From Paracoccus saliphilus (GTDB taxonomy: Bacteria; Pseudomonadota; Alphaproteobacteria; Rhodobacterales; Rhodobacteraceae), in assembly GCF_028553805.1 (NCBI RefSeq), contig NZ_CP067140.1, forward strand, positions 806,001 through 870,000: a stretch of 64,000 bases of DNA, given 5' to 3'. How positions within the stretch are numbered: the stretch's first letter is position 1; every line of letters begins with the position of its first letter. This document shows, piece after piece, positions 1 to 8,284 of the stretch. A program made the position numbers and the translations under genes. The notes under the pieces are model-generated. The model saw only the letters and a list, made by a program, of their open reading frames with translations, ran no database searches and was not told the DNA's origin.

Positions 1-1114
1 CCATGGCGCGGGTGGTCAGGCGCTGTGTGCCGCCATCGCTCATCGCGATCTCGACCGTCCATGGATCGACGATCCTCGCATGCCCCTGGAGAACCTCGAC
101 CCCAAGTTCGGTATACCGCTCCACACTGTCATGCGGCGCTATATCCTCGATGACGCGATGCACCCGTTCCATTACCTTGGCGAAGGGGATTTGCGGGGTC
201 ACCGGCCGCAGCCCGTAATGATCGGCGTGGCGCATCTGATCGGCCAGTTTGGCGCTCTTGATCAGGGCTTTCGATGGGACACAGCCATAATTCAGGCAAT
301 CGCCGCCCATCCTGTGGCTTTCGACCAATGTGACCTTGGCCTTGGTCGCGGCGGCGATATAGCTGCAGACCAGCCCTGCCGCGCCCGCGCCAATGACGAT
401 CAGGTTTCGGTCGTAACTGGCCGGGCGGTTCCATCCGGCATAGACCTTACGGCGTTTGAGAATATTGACGAACATGCGGGCAATCCACGGAAAAACTCCC
501 AAAATGGCGAATGACAGAAGCAGCGTGGGCGAGACGATTCCGGACAGGCTGTCCAATTGCGCCAGTTGCGTGCCGGCATTCACATAGACGGCGGCACCGG
601 CCAGCATTCCGGCCTGACTGACCAGATGGAAGGTCAGCACGGGCATCGGCGACAGCCCCATCAGCAAGTTGATGGCGAAGAACGGAACAACCGGAATCAG
701 CCGCAGGGTAAACAGGTAGAACGCCCCATCACGTTTTAACCCGGCGTCGATGGCGGCGGCCCGCCCGCCTAGCTTTGCCCTGACCCAGTCCCGCAGCAGA
801 TAGCGCGCCGCCAGAAAAGCCAGGCTCGCACCGATGGCCGAGGCAAAGGAGGCAAGCAACAGCCCCTGCCAGAAGCCAAACAGCGCCCCGGCGCCGAGCG
901 TCATCCAGACCGCCACGGGCAGAGACAGAGCGGTCACGGTGACATAGGCCAGGAAGAACAGCGCAAACAGTAGCAATGCATTGGATTGCCGCCAGTCTTG
1001 CAGTGTACCCACCTGATTTCGGACGCTTTCCAGATCGATGGAATGATCACGCAGGATGACGAAGCCGGCAACGAACAGCGCCAGAAGGGCAATCAGAAGG
1101 ATCGGTTTCTTCAC
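1..1114 (-). CDS. TVP38/TMEM64 membrane domain fused to mercuric-reductase-like flavoprotein (partial, runs off left edge)
   Basis: The gene reads leftward from a GTG at 1114 (AAGG-type ribosome site just upstream) and is cut by the window edge after about 371 codons. The first ~230 residues are hydrophobic with several membrane spans and match the TVP38/SNARE-associated (DedA-like) pattern. After ~240 residues an FAD-binding GxGxxG motif follows (LIVIGAGAAGL), then a redox-active disulfide motif GDCLNYGCVPSK as in class I pyridine-nucleotide disulfide oxidoreductases such as MerA and lipoamide dehydrogenase. The fusion is probably a membrane-anchored disulfide oxidoreductase; its substrate cannot be told. 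The NAD(P) and dimerisation domains lie outside the window. It faces the same way as the merR-led genes but is separated from them by a 363-bp gap. Confidence 0.8.
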   Translation of the reverse strand, partial: MKKPILLIALLALFVAGFVILRDHSIDLESVRNQVGTLQDWRQSNALLLFALFFLAYVTVTALSLPVAVWMTLGAGALFGFWQGLLLASFASAIGASLAFLAARYLLRDWVRAKLGGRAAAIDAGLKRDGAFYLFTLRLIPVVPFFAINLLMGLSPMPVLTFHLVSQAGMLAGAAVYVNAGTQLAQLDSLSGIVSPTLLLSFAILGVFPWIARMFVNILKRRKVYAGWNRPASYDRNLIVIGAGAAGLVCSYIAAATKAKVTLVESHRMGGDCLNYGCVPSKALIKSAKLADQMRHADHYGLRPVTPQIPFAKVMERVHRVIEDIAPHDSVERYTELGVEVLQGHARIVDPWTVEIAMSDGGTQRLTTRAM

Positions 1115-1234
1115 GGCCTGCCTTTCATCCTTTCCGGAATTTGTCCCGGAGTTCGGGGTTGTCAGGTTACAGAACGTTTGAGCGCCCGAATCGTTACAGG
1201 TTCTGCCGAAGTTTATGCCCTTTCGTCGCCGAAC

Positions 1235-1411
1235 TAGAGCAGTTTGCGGTTAATCAGGCTCAGTTCCGAATTGCGTACCACGTTGGCCGGAGGCGCTGCC
1301 CCGTCGCCGGCAGGTCTCTCGAACCAGTGGCGCGACCTTCCGGCGACCCCCGGGATATTTGGATGAAGAAGAAGCGGGGAGAGTGAGTTCGATAAAGCGC
1401 AAATTGCTCTA
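1235..1411. repeat. MITE-like element with ~31-bp imperfect terminal inverted repeats
   Basis: This lies in the gap between the fusion gene and the hydroxylase gene. The arms 1235-1265 and 1381-1411 are inverted copies, both starting TAGAGCA and agreeing at 23 of 31 positions. The inner part contains a 32-bp motif (1345-1376) that occurs again in inverted orientation at 34434-34465. There is no coding capacity. It could be a small non-autonomous element or a large stem-loop. Nothing else was recognised in 1115-1472. Confidence 0.45.
1345..1376 (-). repeat. Dispersed 32-bp repeat, copy 1
   Basis: An exact 32-bp match, in opposite orientation, to 34434-34465. Key part read on the minus strand: CTTCATCCAAATATCCCGGG. 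Similar motifs are, from memory, frequent in Rhodobacteraceae intergenic regions. Function unknown. Confidence 0.7.
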
Positions 1412-1472
1412 AACTCGGGTTTATGACAGGGATAACGGCCATGTGAATTCAATCGACAGGCCGTCATATAAT

Positions 1473-2309
1473 TCAGCGATCCTGATCCGGTTTCTTCCTG
1501 TTGATCGGATATCCGCTCGCCTTGCCACGTAGCGGCTGGATCAGCAGTCGGTCAAGCCACAGGTCGCGGCGGGTGCGGAATTGCTCGATGCCGATGGCCA
1601 TCGACTCGTGATCGTCGCGCGGCTGTGCCTGGTAGGTCCCAAGCAGGCGATCCCACCAGGGCAGGTTGAAGCCGAAATTGGAATTGGTCTCGCTCGGATG
1701 AATCGAGTGATGGACCCGGTGCATATCGGGTGTAACGACGATGAGCCGAAGAAACCGGTCGATTCCGCTAGGAATACGGATATTGGAATGATTGAACATC
1801 GAGGTTGCGTTCAACAATACCTCGAACAGTAACACGGCGATGGCTGGCGGGCCCAGAGCCGCGATGACGGCAAGCTTGATCCCCATCGAGAGCAGGATCT
1901 CGACCGGGTGGAAGCGCAAGCCGGTGGATACATCGAATTCAAGGTCGGAATGATGCATGCGGTGCAATCGCCACAGTGCCGGCACGGCATGGAACATCAC
2001 ATGTTGAAGATAGATGGCGAGATCGAGGGCCAGCACTGAAATGACCAGGGCGATCCATGTGGGGATCTCGATAATGTTGAACAGGCCCCAGCCCTGCGTT
2101 TCGGACATGGCTGCCAGTTCCACCGCCAGGACGGGGAAGAAAAGGCGGACTAGGATCGTATCGATGACGACGACGCCGAGATTGTTGCTCCAGCGGATCA
2201 CACGCGGGATCTCGCGTCTCCGGCGCGGCGATGCCACTTCCCAGAGGGCCATGGCAATGAGAATGCCCAGAAAGAAACCCATGCGGATCAGTGGTTCGGC
2301 GGGTAGCAT
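1473..2309 (-). CDS. Sterol desaturase / fatty acid hydroxylase superfamily protein
   Basis: A 278-residue membrane protein with the di-iron histidine clusters of the fatty-acid hydroxylase superfamily: a histidine near HVMFH, then LHRMHHSD, FNHSN and MHRVHHS. Four or so hydrophobic spans precede and separate the clusters. Such enzymes hydroxylate or desaturate lipids or carotenoids; the substrate cannot be read from the sequence. I chose ATG 2309 because GAGAGAGG lies just upstream; an in-frame TTG at 2339 would overlap the upstream gene. It sits 11 bp after the phosphatase-family gene, so it is probably the third gene of the merR-led transcript. Confidence 0.82.
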   Translation of the reverse strand: MLPAEPLIRMGFFLGILIAMALWEVASPRRRREIPRVIRWSNNLGVVVIDTILVRLFFPVLAVELAAMSETQGWGLFNIIEIPTWIALVISVLALDLAIYLQHVMFHAVPALWRLHRMHHSDLEFDVSTGLRFHPVEILLSMGIKLAVIAALGPPAIAVLLFEVLLNATSMFNHSNIRIPSGIDRFLRLIVVTPDMHRVHHSIHPSETNSNFGFNLPWWDRLLGTYQAQPRDDHESMAIGIEQFRTRRDLWLDRLLIQPLRGKASGYPINRKKPDQDR

Positions 2310-2320
2310 GGAGGCCTCTC

Positions 2321-3265
2321 TCACATTTGGTTCCGGCAATCACCATTGCCATCCCTGGATGGTAGCCGAAAATCAGCGATCACCGGGTAATGATCTGACG
2401 GATACACATCCTCGAAGCGGTTGCGCAGCACCATAGGTCTGCCCAACTGCGCGATATCGCACGTATAGAGGATATGATCGATCGCGCCGAAAAGATTCAG
2501 GCCGCGGCCGAAATGATAGGTTGTCCCCGGTACGTTCACGATGTCCAATCCGGCTTCGCGCAGGATGCCAGCCGTGCGGGACCCGATCAAGGCGTTCAGA
2601 TCTCCTGCAACGAAAACCGTTTCGCCGGCCTCGATCCAGGGTCGGATGCGGCTGGCGACAAGATCGGCCGAGCGCAGCCTGTTCTCGCTGCTTTGGAAAT
2701 CAAAATGGAGATTGACGATGCGGAATGGCTTGGACCAACGCCGATCCCGGAACTGCGCCCAGGAGGCGTAAGCGGGGTCGGAGCCATTATAGGTCCGTGA
2801 ATAAATTCGGTCCGGAGTTTCCGAAAAGAAAAACCAGCCTTGCGCAATCGATGTCAGGCGGTCACTGCGATAGAATATCGGTTGTGTCGAAGGAAAGCTG
2901 CGCCAGTCATCGGAGGCCGCAACCCGATAATCGGGGTTCCGTGCGCGCAGATAGTCGCGGGCCAGGTTGACCGACCCATCATTGCCGCCCTGAAAGCTCT
3001 CCATCTCCTGGAATGCCACGATATCGGCGTCAAGCTCCTTGAACGCGGCATCCAGCGCGTGACGGCGTTTCATCCAGTCCCCGACGGACCAGCGTCCTTC
3101 GGCCTTGTTCAGCAGGATATAATGGACGTTATGGCTGGCGATCCGCAATGCGCCGGATGATGGTTGCATCACCTCGGAACTGCGCGAATTCCAGAGCTGG
3201 ATGACAAGCAGCATGGCGAGGATACCGATTATCCCGATCGCCAATAATGAGCGCAATCTGCGCAT
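2321..3265 (-). CDS. Endonuclease/exonuclease/phosphatase family protein, membrane-anchored
   Basis: 314 residues. An N-terminal hydrophobic helix (about residues 6-25) is followed by an EEP-fold domain: ASHNVHYI at the start, FQEME with the metal-binding glutamate, VAGDLNALIG, and the C-terminal SDHYPVIADF with the catalytic aspartate-histidine pair. The family covers DNases, sphingomyelinases and inositol phosphatases. The N-terminal anchor suggests action outside the cytoplasm, perhaps on lipids or extracellular DNA. The start ATG overlaps the merR stop as TGATG, so the two are translationally coupled. Substrate unknown. Confidence 0.8.
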   Translation of the reverse strand: MRRLRSLLAIGIIGILAMLLVIQLWNSRSSEVMQPSSGALRIASHNVHYILLNKAEGRWSVGDWMKRRHALDAAFKELDADIVAFQEMESFQGGNDGSVNLARDYLRARNPDYRVAASDDWRSFPSTQPIFYRSDRLTSIAQGWFFFSETPDRIYSRTYNGSDPAYASWAQFRDRRWSKPFRIVNLHFDFQSSENRLRSADLVASRIRPWIEAGETVFVAGDLNALIGSRTAGILREAGLDIVNVPGTTYHFGRGLNLFGAIDHILYTCDIAQLGRPMVLRNRFEDVYPSDHYPVIADFRLPSRDGNGDCRNQM

Positions 3266-3678
3266 CAGGATGCCAGTGCCTCCAGGATGGGACATTCCGG
3301 GACATCCGTGCCCGAGCATCTGGCGGCGGTCTTCGCCAGGATATCTTCGATACGGCGCAGATCGGTGATCTTCTCGCGTATGTCGGCCAGGTGCCGTTCG
3401 GTTCGCTCCTTGACCTCGGCGCAGGTCTGGGTGCCGCCATCCACAAGCGCCAGCAGCCCCTTGATGTCATCGATGCTGAATCCCAGCTCGCGCGCGCGCA
3501 GGATGAACTGTAACCGCCTCGCATGCGCTTGCGCATAGATTCGATAGCCAGCTTCGGTGCGCGGTGGATCCGGCATCATGCCGATCTTTTCATAGTAGCG
3601 GATGGTTTCGTGATTGCAGCCGGTCTTTTGGGCCAATTGCCCGCGGGTGAAGGTCGTCGCGGCCTCGTGATCGGACAT
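3265..3678 (-). CDS. merR: MerR-family mercury(II)-responsive regulator
   Basis: 137 residues. An N-terminal winged-helix MerR domain (FTRGQLAQKTGCNHETIRYYE) is followed by a dimerisation helix and a metal-binding loop. Three cysteines sit where Hg-type MerR proteins bind mercury: one in GTQTCAEV and two in CSGTDVPECP (C-x7-C; classic MerR has C-x8-C). The first cysteine separates it from CueR-type copper sensors. ATG 3678 was chosen because the HTH begins directly after it. The promoter with the MerR dyad lies just upstream (3693-3723) and reads the other way into merF and merA. Pb or Cd sensing is the main alternative. Confidence 0.85.
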   Translation of the reverse strand: MSDHEAATTFTRGQLAQKTGCNHETIRYYEKIGMMPDPPRTEAGYRIYAQAHARRLQFILRARELGFSIDDIKGLLALVDGGTQTCAEVKERTERHLADIREKITDLRRIEDILAKTAARCSGTDVPECPILEALAS

Positions 3679-3692
3679 GGCGGGAATCCTTC

Positions 3693-3723
3693 TTGAGCCT
3701 GTAGTTGCTACAGAGAGTAAACA
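3693..3723 (+). promoter_or_regulatory. MerR-type promoter/operator with 19-bp spacer
   Basis: A -35-like TTGAGC (3693-3698) and a weak -10-like TAAACA (3718-3723) are separated by 19 bp. The spacer holds a perfect dyad CTGTAG-TTG-CTACAG (3699-3713). An overlong spacer containing a dyad is the hallmark of promoters activated by MerR through DNA untwisting. It lies between divergent merR and merF. Confidence 0.7.
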
Positions 3724-3870
3724 AAAAAGCGGATCGGTTCGAGAGGATGCGCATTCCGTGGGAATCGCTTGCCGAGGCAGGCACGCATGACCAATGACCT
3801 CGGAGGTCGAGTCGCCATGGCTGCCCATCGAGGGCACAGCGCCGCGCCCGATGAGCAGGGAGAGGCAGAT

Positions 3871-4095
3871 ATGACTGAAAAGACCGGCAACAAGCTGATC
3901 TCTACCGGTCTGATTGGCACGATCATTGCAGCGCTATGCCGCTTCACGCCAATTCTGGCGGTCCTCTTGGGGGCCGTTGGCCTCTCGGCTGTGCTTGGCT
4001 GGATCGATTATGTGCTTCTCCCCGCCCTCGTCTTCTTCATCTTGCTGACACTCTACGCTGTCTGGCGACGCCAGAGGCGCGTGCGGGATCACTGA
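3871..4095 (+). CDS. merF: MerF-like mercury transport protein lacking the cysteine pairs
   Basis: 74 residues with two membrane helices and the MerF hallmark core (IGTIIAAL, FTPILAVLLG, VGLSAVLGW, DYVLLPAL). MerF moves Hg(II) across the inner membrane using two vicinal cysteine pairs. Here the first pair reads Cys-Arg (ALCRF) instead of Cys-Cys, and the C-terminal pair is absent because the protein ends in RRQRRVRDH. The remaining single cysteine makes normal Hg relay doubtful. ATG 3871 has GGGAGAGG upstream. It is followed 12 bp later by merA. Confidence 0.75.
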   Translation: MTEKTGNKLISTGLIGTIIAALCRFTPILAVLLGAVGLSAVLGWIDYVLLPALVFFILLTLYAVWRRQRRVRDH

Positions 4096-4107
4096 AGGGA
4101 TGGCCGG

Positions 4108-5532
4108 ATGAACGATACCTGCTGCGCGCCGCAAGGCGAATATGACCTGATCGTGATCGGCGCCGGATCGGCGGGCTTTTCTGCCGCCATTACGGCGACC
4201 GAATCCGGAAAACGGGTGGCGCTGATCGGACATGGCACGATCGGGGGCACCTGTGTCAATTTTGGCTGTGTGCCATCCAAGACAATGATCCGGGCCGCCG
4301 AAGCGCTCCATGGTGCAACCGCCGCAGGCCGTTTTCCGGGGCTGTCCGGTACGGCGCAGGTCGATGACTAGGCCTCGCTGATGGCAGCCAAGACCGATCT
4401 CGTCACGGAACTCCGGCAGAGGAAATACGCAGACCTTCTGCCCGGCTATGAGGGGATTACCTATATCGACGAAGGGGCCACCAGGCTGATCGAAGGCGGT
4501 GTGCAGATAGGCACCCACATGATCCGCGCTCCGAAAATCGTCATTACCACTGGGGGGCGTCCTGCCCTGCCGCCGATCCCCGGTATCACGGAAGTGCCGA
4601 CGCTCGACAGCACCTCATTGCTGGAACTGGAAGAACTGCCCGAGAGCCTTGTGTTCCTTGGTGGCGGCTACATTGGCGCGGAACTGGCGCAGATGATGGC
4701 CCGGATGGGAGCGAACGTAACGGTGGTCTGCCGCAGCCGCCTGTTGCCCCGGGCCGAACCGGAAGTGTCGGAGGCGCTTGCCAGGGTCTTCCGTGACGAA
4801 GGCATCACCCTGCATTGTGGTGTGACCTATGATGGTTGCCATCGCGACGGTAGGCAGGCGGTGCTCTGCGTCGAGGAAGGTGGAGAACGACTGGAGTTGT
4901 CTGCCGATCATCTGGTGGTGACTGCCGGGCGCAGCCCCAATACCGAAGGGCTGGGATTGGCTGAAATGGGGATCGAGACCGACAGCCGTGGTGCGATTAT
5001 CGTTGGCGATGACATGGCCACAACCCGGCCCGGCATCTTTGCCGCCGGTGATGTCACCAACCGCGATCAGTTCGTTTACATGGCCGCCTATGGCGCAAAA
5101 CTGGCTGTGCGCAATGCGCTTCTGGGCGAGGCCAACCGCTATGACAATGCAGCGATGTCCTGGGTCGTCTTCACCGATCCGCAGGTGGCGGGTGTCGGTT
5201 TGACCGAAGCAGCGGCGAAATTGGCGGGACATAAGGTGAAGACGTCGGTTCTTGGTCTCGACAACCTGCCACGTGTGCTGGCCGCTCGCGACACACGCGG
5301 CGTCATCAAGCTGGTGGCCGATGCGCAAACAGACCGACTCCTCGGCGGCGTCATCATGGCGGCCGAAGGTTCTGACAGCGTGCAGACGCTGGCCATGGCG
5401 CTGAAATTCAGCATGACGACGAAAGCTCTTGGCGAGACGATCTTTCCCTATCTGACAACGGTCGAGGGGCTGAAGCTCGCCGCGCAGACCTTCGACAAGG
5501 ATGTGGCTAAGCTATCATGCTGCGCCGGGTAG
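4108..5532 (+). pseudogene. merA: Mercuric reductase interrupted by an in-frame TAG
   Basis: The reading frame encodes a 474-codon mercuric ion reductase without the N-terminal HMA domain. FAD motif VIGAGSAGFSAA, redox pair GTCVNFGCVPSK, NAD(P) motif LGGGYIGAELAQ, FAD motif IFAAGDV and the C-terminal Hg-binding CCAG are all intact. Codon 88 (4369-4371) is TAG; the frame continues without a shift, and homologues, from memory, often have Trp there (TGG to TAG is one change). Translation would give an 87-residue fragment; an ATG at 4381 could restart but would lack the FAD and redox motifs. It is a nonsense pseudogene or a base-call error. The rest of the sequence shows no decay, so the stop is recent or artefactual. 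Confidence 0.85.
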
Positions 5533-5763
5533 AATTGCCGGCCTCGGGCCTCTCGGGTTCATCGAGCCTCGCGCCTCTTGGTGATGGGCGGGTTCGGTGC
5601 TGCCGCTTCGGTCGAGGTGGTGTCGATCTCGAAATTGTCGCGCCGCAGATTTGTTGTCACGAAGTCCCCCGTTTCCAGATGCCGACCGCCCTGGAACCGC
5701 ATGGCCAACAGCTTTGCGCAATCATCATGTGGCGGGGGCAGGTTTCGGCAACCTGGACCGCGG
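5533..5763. other. Intergenic region with one unconvincing small ORF
   Basis: A leftward ORF (5559-5702, 47 codons) has plausible composition but no ribosome site and no recognised similarity. I see no clear terminator after merA; a weak CTCGG/CGAG stem is near 5550-5565. Confidence 0.3.
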
Positions 5764-6456
5764 TCACTCCAAAGAAAGAATGTCGGGATCGGCGCGAAAG
5801 GGATCGGTTGGCACGGGCACCGCATCGGTCCAATGCGCGTAATTACCCGGGACGCCCCGATCCTGACATGCGGCGGCAAGACGGGCGAGATCGTCTAGCG
5901 GCGCAGGCGACATGTCGATGCGCAGCGACATCGGGGGGCGGTCCGGGGCGAGGACAAGAAGTGCGGCTGATTTCAGCCCGCGCCTGTCGCCTCCAGCTTC
6001 GTGTGCCGCGTGCAATGCCGCGATCAACTGCTCGGCCATTCCCGAAAACGTGCTGCGATAGGCTTCTTCCAGCCGCTCCAGCACATGGGGTCCGGCGAGG
6101 ATGTTACCGGCAGCGACAAGACCGGGCCGAGTGATGTGGCCATGCCACGAGCCATTGCGATCGCCGCTATGCGCCGCCGTGTTTCCTTGCAGGTCAAGCA
6201 CGGTCAATTGCCGCCATTCGCGATTGCCGTCCGCACTGATGACGGCTTCGAGCGTTTCCGGGGCTCCGGCTCCCGCCAGCATCCGGTCCAACGCCTCATC
6301 GCCCCAGAAGGTGCTGGGGGCGGCGCCCTGGCTGGCGGACAACCCCGAATCGAAACGCCCGCGCAAAACCCATCCCCCGACACAATAGGAGCCGGTAGCG
6401 GCCGCGCCTCCGATCGTGCCCGTCTCAGGGTCCCGGACCAACAGCGAAAATGTCAT
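5764..6456 (-). CDS. DUF1028 family protein (putative Ntn-hydrolase-type)
   Basis: 230 residues matching DUF1028: start MTFSLLVRDPETGTIGGAAAT, then GASASQGA-like text (LSASQGAAPSTFWGDEALDRMLAG), a VLDLQGNTAAHSG segment, and GLVAAGNILAGPHVL. DUF1028 proteins have an Ntn-hydrolase-like fold and are often found near peptide or amino-acid transporters and amidohydrolases; the reaction is not established. ATG 6456 is fixed by a strong GGAGG four to five bases upstream. It is divergent from the ABC transporter operon, sharing the 160-bp AT-rich control region, which suggests joint use in peptide or amide metabolism. Confidence 0.8.
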   Translation of the reverse strand: MTFSLLVRDPETGTIGGAAATGSYCVGGWVLRGRFDSGLSASQGAAPSTFWGDEALDRMLAGAGAPETLEAVISADGNREWRQLTVLDLQGNTAAHSGDRNGSWHGHITRPGLVAAGNILAGPHVLERLEEAYRSTFSGMAEQLIAALHAAHEAGGDRRGLKSAALLVLAPDRPPMSLRIDMSPAPLDDLARLAAACQDRGVPGNYAHWTDAVPVPTDPFRADPDILSLE

Positions 6457-6508
6457 GCCACCTCCCGAAGATGCCCGAAATTCAATCATTCCGGTTCGCT
6501 ACCATATT

Positions 6509-6514
6509 TATAAT
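6509..6514 (+). promoter_or_regulatory. Probable -10 box of the ABC transporter operon
   Basis: A perfect TATAAT lies about 100 bp before the binding-protein start in a locally AT-rich stretch. No good -35 was found, so activator dependence or a misleading match are both possible. Confidence 0.4.
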
Positions 6515-6526
6515 GAAAAATTTTGC

Positions 6527-6560
6527 CTTGTTCAATTTATTATGATAAATTTGAGGCAAG
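6527..6560. promoter_or_regulatory. Candidate operator dyad before the ABC transporter operon
   Basis: An imperfect inverted repeat has left arm CTTGTTCAATTTAT (6527-6540) and right arm ATAAATTTGAGGCAAG (6545-6560) around a TATG centre. It begins 12 bp after the TATAAT, where a repressor would block initiation. The GntR-family gene at the end of the same operon is the likely binder (inference). Confidence 0.5.
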
Positions 6561-6616
6561 AATAACGGCAGCGTTGCAACGACAGATGCCGACAGCCATC
6601 CAAGAGGGAGACTCAG

Positions 6617-8194
6617 ATGTCCATTTTGTCACTCACCCGCCGTGCGGTGCTGGCAATGACCGCAGCCGCGGCTATAAGCGCCGGTCTGGCGCTGCCTGCC
6701 GCTGCGCAGACACCTCCGGGTGTCCTGTTCGTCGGGCAGATCGCCGAGCCGAAATCGCTTGATCCGGCTGCCGTGACCGCGGCCAATGATTTCCGTATCG
6801 TGGTCAATATCTATGACGGGCTGGTGCGTTATGCCGACGGCTCGCTCGAGGTGGAGCCAGCGCTTGCCGAAAGCTGGGATATCTCGGATGACGGGTTGGA
6901 ATATGTGTTCCATCTTCGCGAGGGCGTGACATTCCATGACGGCACGCCTTTCAATGCCGAGGCGGTGAAGTTCAATTTCGACCGGATGCTGGACGAGGAA
7001 CACCCCTTCCATGACACCGGCCCCTTTCCGCTGGCATTCTTCTTCTCGGCAATCGAGTCGGTCGAGGCCGTCGATGACCTGACGGTGAAAATGGTGCTGA
7101 ACGAACCGTTCGCGCCGCTGCTGTCGAACCTCGCCTATCCGACGGGGCTGATCGTCTCTCCGGCCGCGGTCGAGGCGGGGGGCGCGGATTACGGACGCAA
7201 CCCGGTTGGAACCGGGCCGTTCAAATTCGCCGAATGGAGGTCCAACGAACTCGTCGCGGTCGAGAAGAATCCCGATTACTGGGATGGCGCCCCGCCGCTT
7301 GACGCGGTGGTGTTCCGCCCGGTCACCGATGCCAATACCCGCACGGCAGAGATGCTGGCGGGAGGGCTCGATGTCATGGTCGAGGTGCCGCCGGTTTCGC
7401 TGTCGGAATTCCGGAACGACAATTACAGGATACTCGAAGCCGCCGGGCCGCATCTGTGGTTCCTGATCCTGAATACCAAGGAGGGGCCCTTCGCCGACAA
7501 GCTGGTCCGGCAGGCAGCCAATTACGCGATCAACAAGGAGGCGCTGGTCAACGACATTCTCGAAGGCACGGCAGAGGTTGCGGCAGGACCGACCCCGCCG
7601 GCCTTTGCATGGGCCTATAATGACGAGCTGGAACCATATCCGCATGACCCCGAGAAGGCCAAGGCCCTGCTGGCCGAGGCCGGGGTCGAGAGCCCGAGCG
7701 TGACCTTCTACGTGACCGAGGGCGGTTCCGGGATGCTGGACCCGATCGCGATGGGCACGGCGATCCAGGCCGATCTGGCGGCGGTCGGTTTCGACGTGAC
7801 GATCGAGACCTATGAATGGAACACCTTCCTTGGCGAGGTGAATCCCGGCCTGGAAGGCAAGGCGGACATGGCCGAGATGGCCTGGATGACCAACGACCCC
7901 GACACGTTGCCTTTCCTTGCGCTGCGTACCGATGCATGGCCCGACAAGGGCGGATTCAACTCGGGCTATTACTCCAACCCGAAGGTCGATGAACTGCTGA
8001 ACAAGGCGCGGGTCTCGACCTCGCAGGAGGAGCGGGCGGACCTTTACAAGCAGATGCAGGAAATCGTCTACGAGGACGCGCCTTGGGTATTCGTGGCGAA
8101 CTGGAAGCAGAACGCCGTCACCACGGCCAATGTCGAGGGGCTGGAACTGCAGCCCAGTTTCCTGCTGGAACTCGGCAAGGTCGCCAAGAACTGA
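6617..8194 (+). CDS. Peptide-type ABC transporter substrate-binding protein
   Basis: 525 residues of the SBP_bac_5 (DppA/OppA/GsiB-like) family. A Sec signal peptide with an Ala-rich core ends around ALPAAAQ (residue ~31). Family hallmarks follow: the segment AEPKSLDPAAVT, the LAESWDISDDGLEYVFHLREGVTFHDGTPF stretch in two parts, and NPVGTGPFKF. It delivers a ligand, probably a di/oligopeptide, glutathione or similar, to the permeases encoded next. Start ATG 6617 has GGGAG upstream. The 90-bp gap to the permease contains a hairpin, as is common after highly expressed binding-protein genes. Confidence 0.9.
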   Translation: MSILSLTRRAVLAMTAAAAISAGLALPAAAQTPPGVLFVGQIAEPKSLDPAAVTAANDFRIVVNIYDGLVRYADGSLEVEPALAESWDISDDGLEYVFHLREGVTFHDGTPFNAEAVKFNFDRMLDEEHPFHDTGPFPLAFFFSAIESVEAVDDLTVKMVLNEPFAPLLSNLAYPTGLIVSPAAVEAGGADYGRNPVGTGPFKFAEWRSNELVAVEKNPDYWDGAPPLDAVVFRPVTDANTRTAEMLAGGLDVMVEVPPVSLSEFRNDNYRILEAAGPHLWFLILNTKEGPFADKLVRQAANYAINKEALVNDILEGTAEVAAGPTPPAFAWAYNDELEPYPHDPEKAKALLAEAGVESPSVTFYVTEGGSGMLDPIAMGTAIQADLAAVGFDVTIETYEWNTFLGEVNPGLEGKADMAEMAWMTNDPDTLPFLALRTDAWPDKGGFNSGYYSNPKVDELLNKARVSTSQEERADLYKQMQEIVYEDAPWVFVANWKQNAVTTANVEGLELQPSFLLELGKVAKN

Positions 8195-8204
8195 CGCGGC
8201 AAGA

Positions 8205-8224
8205 GGGACGGCGCTGCGCGTCCC
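8205..8224 (+). terminator. Intercistronic hairpin after the binding-protein gene
   Basis: GGGACG (8205-8210) pairs with CGTCCC (8219-8224) around an 8-base loop, with no T run. It probably stabilises the upstream message or attenuates read-through so that the binding protein exceeds the permeases. Confidence 0.45.
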
Positions 8225-8284
8225 ATCCGGCCAACGGGGGCGGATCGTCCTGCGATCAGCCCGGTCTGCATGACAGGAGGGGGC

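Noticed and set aside
5559..5702. 47-codon leftward ORF after merA
   Set aside because: No ribosome site and no recognised family; kept only as a note on the intergenic region.
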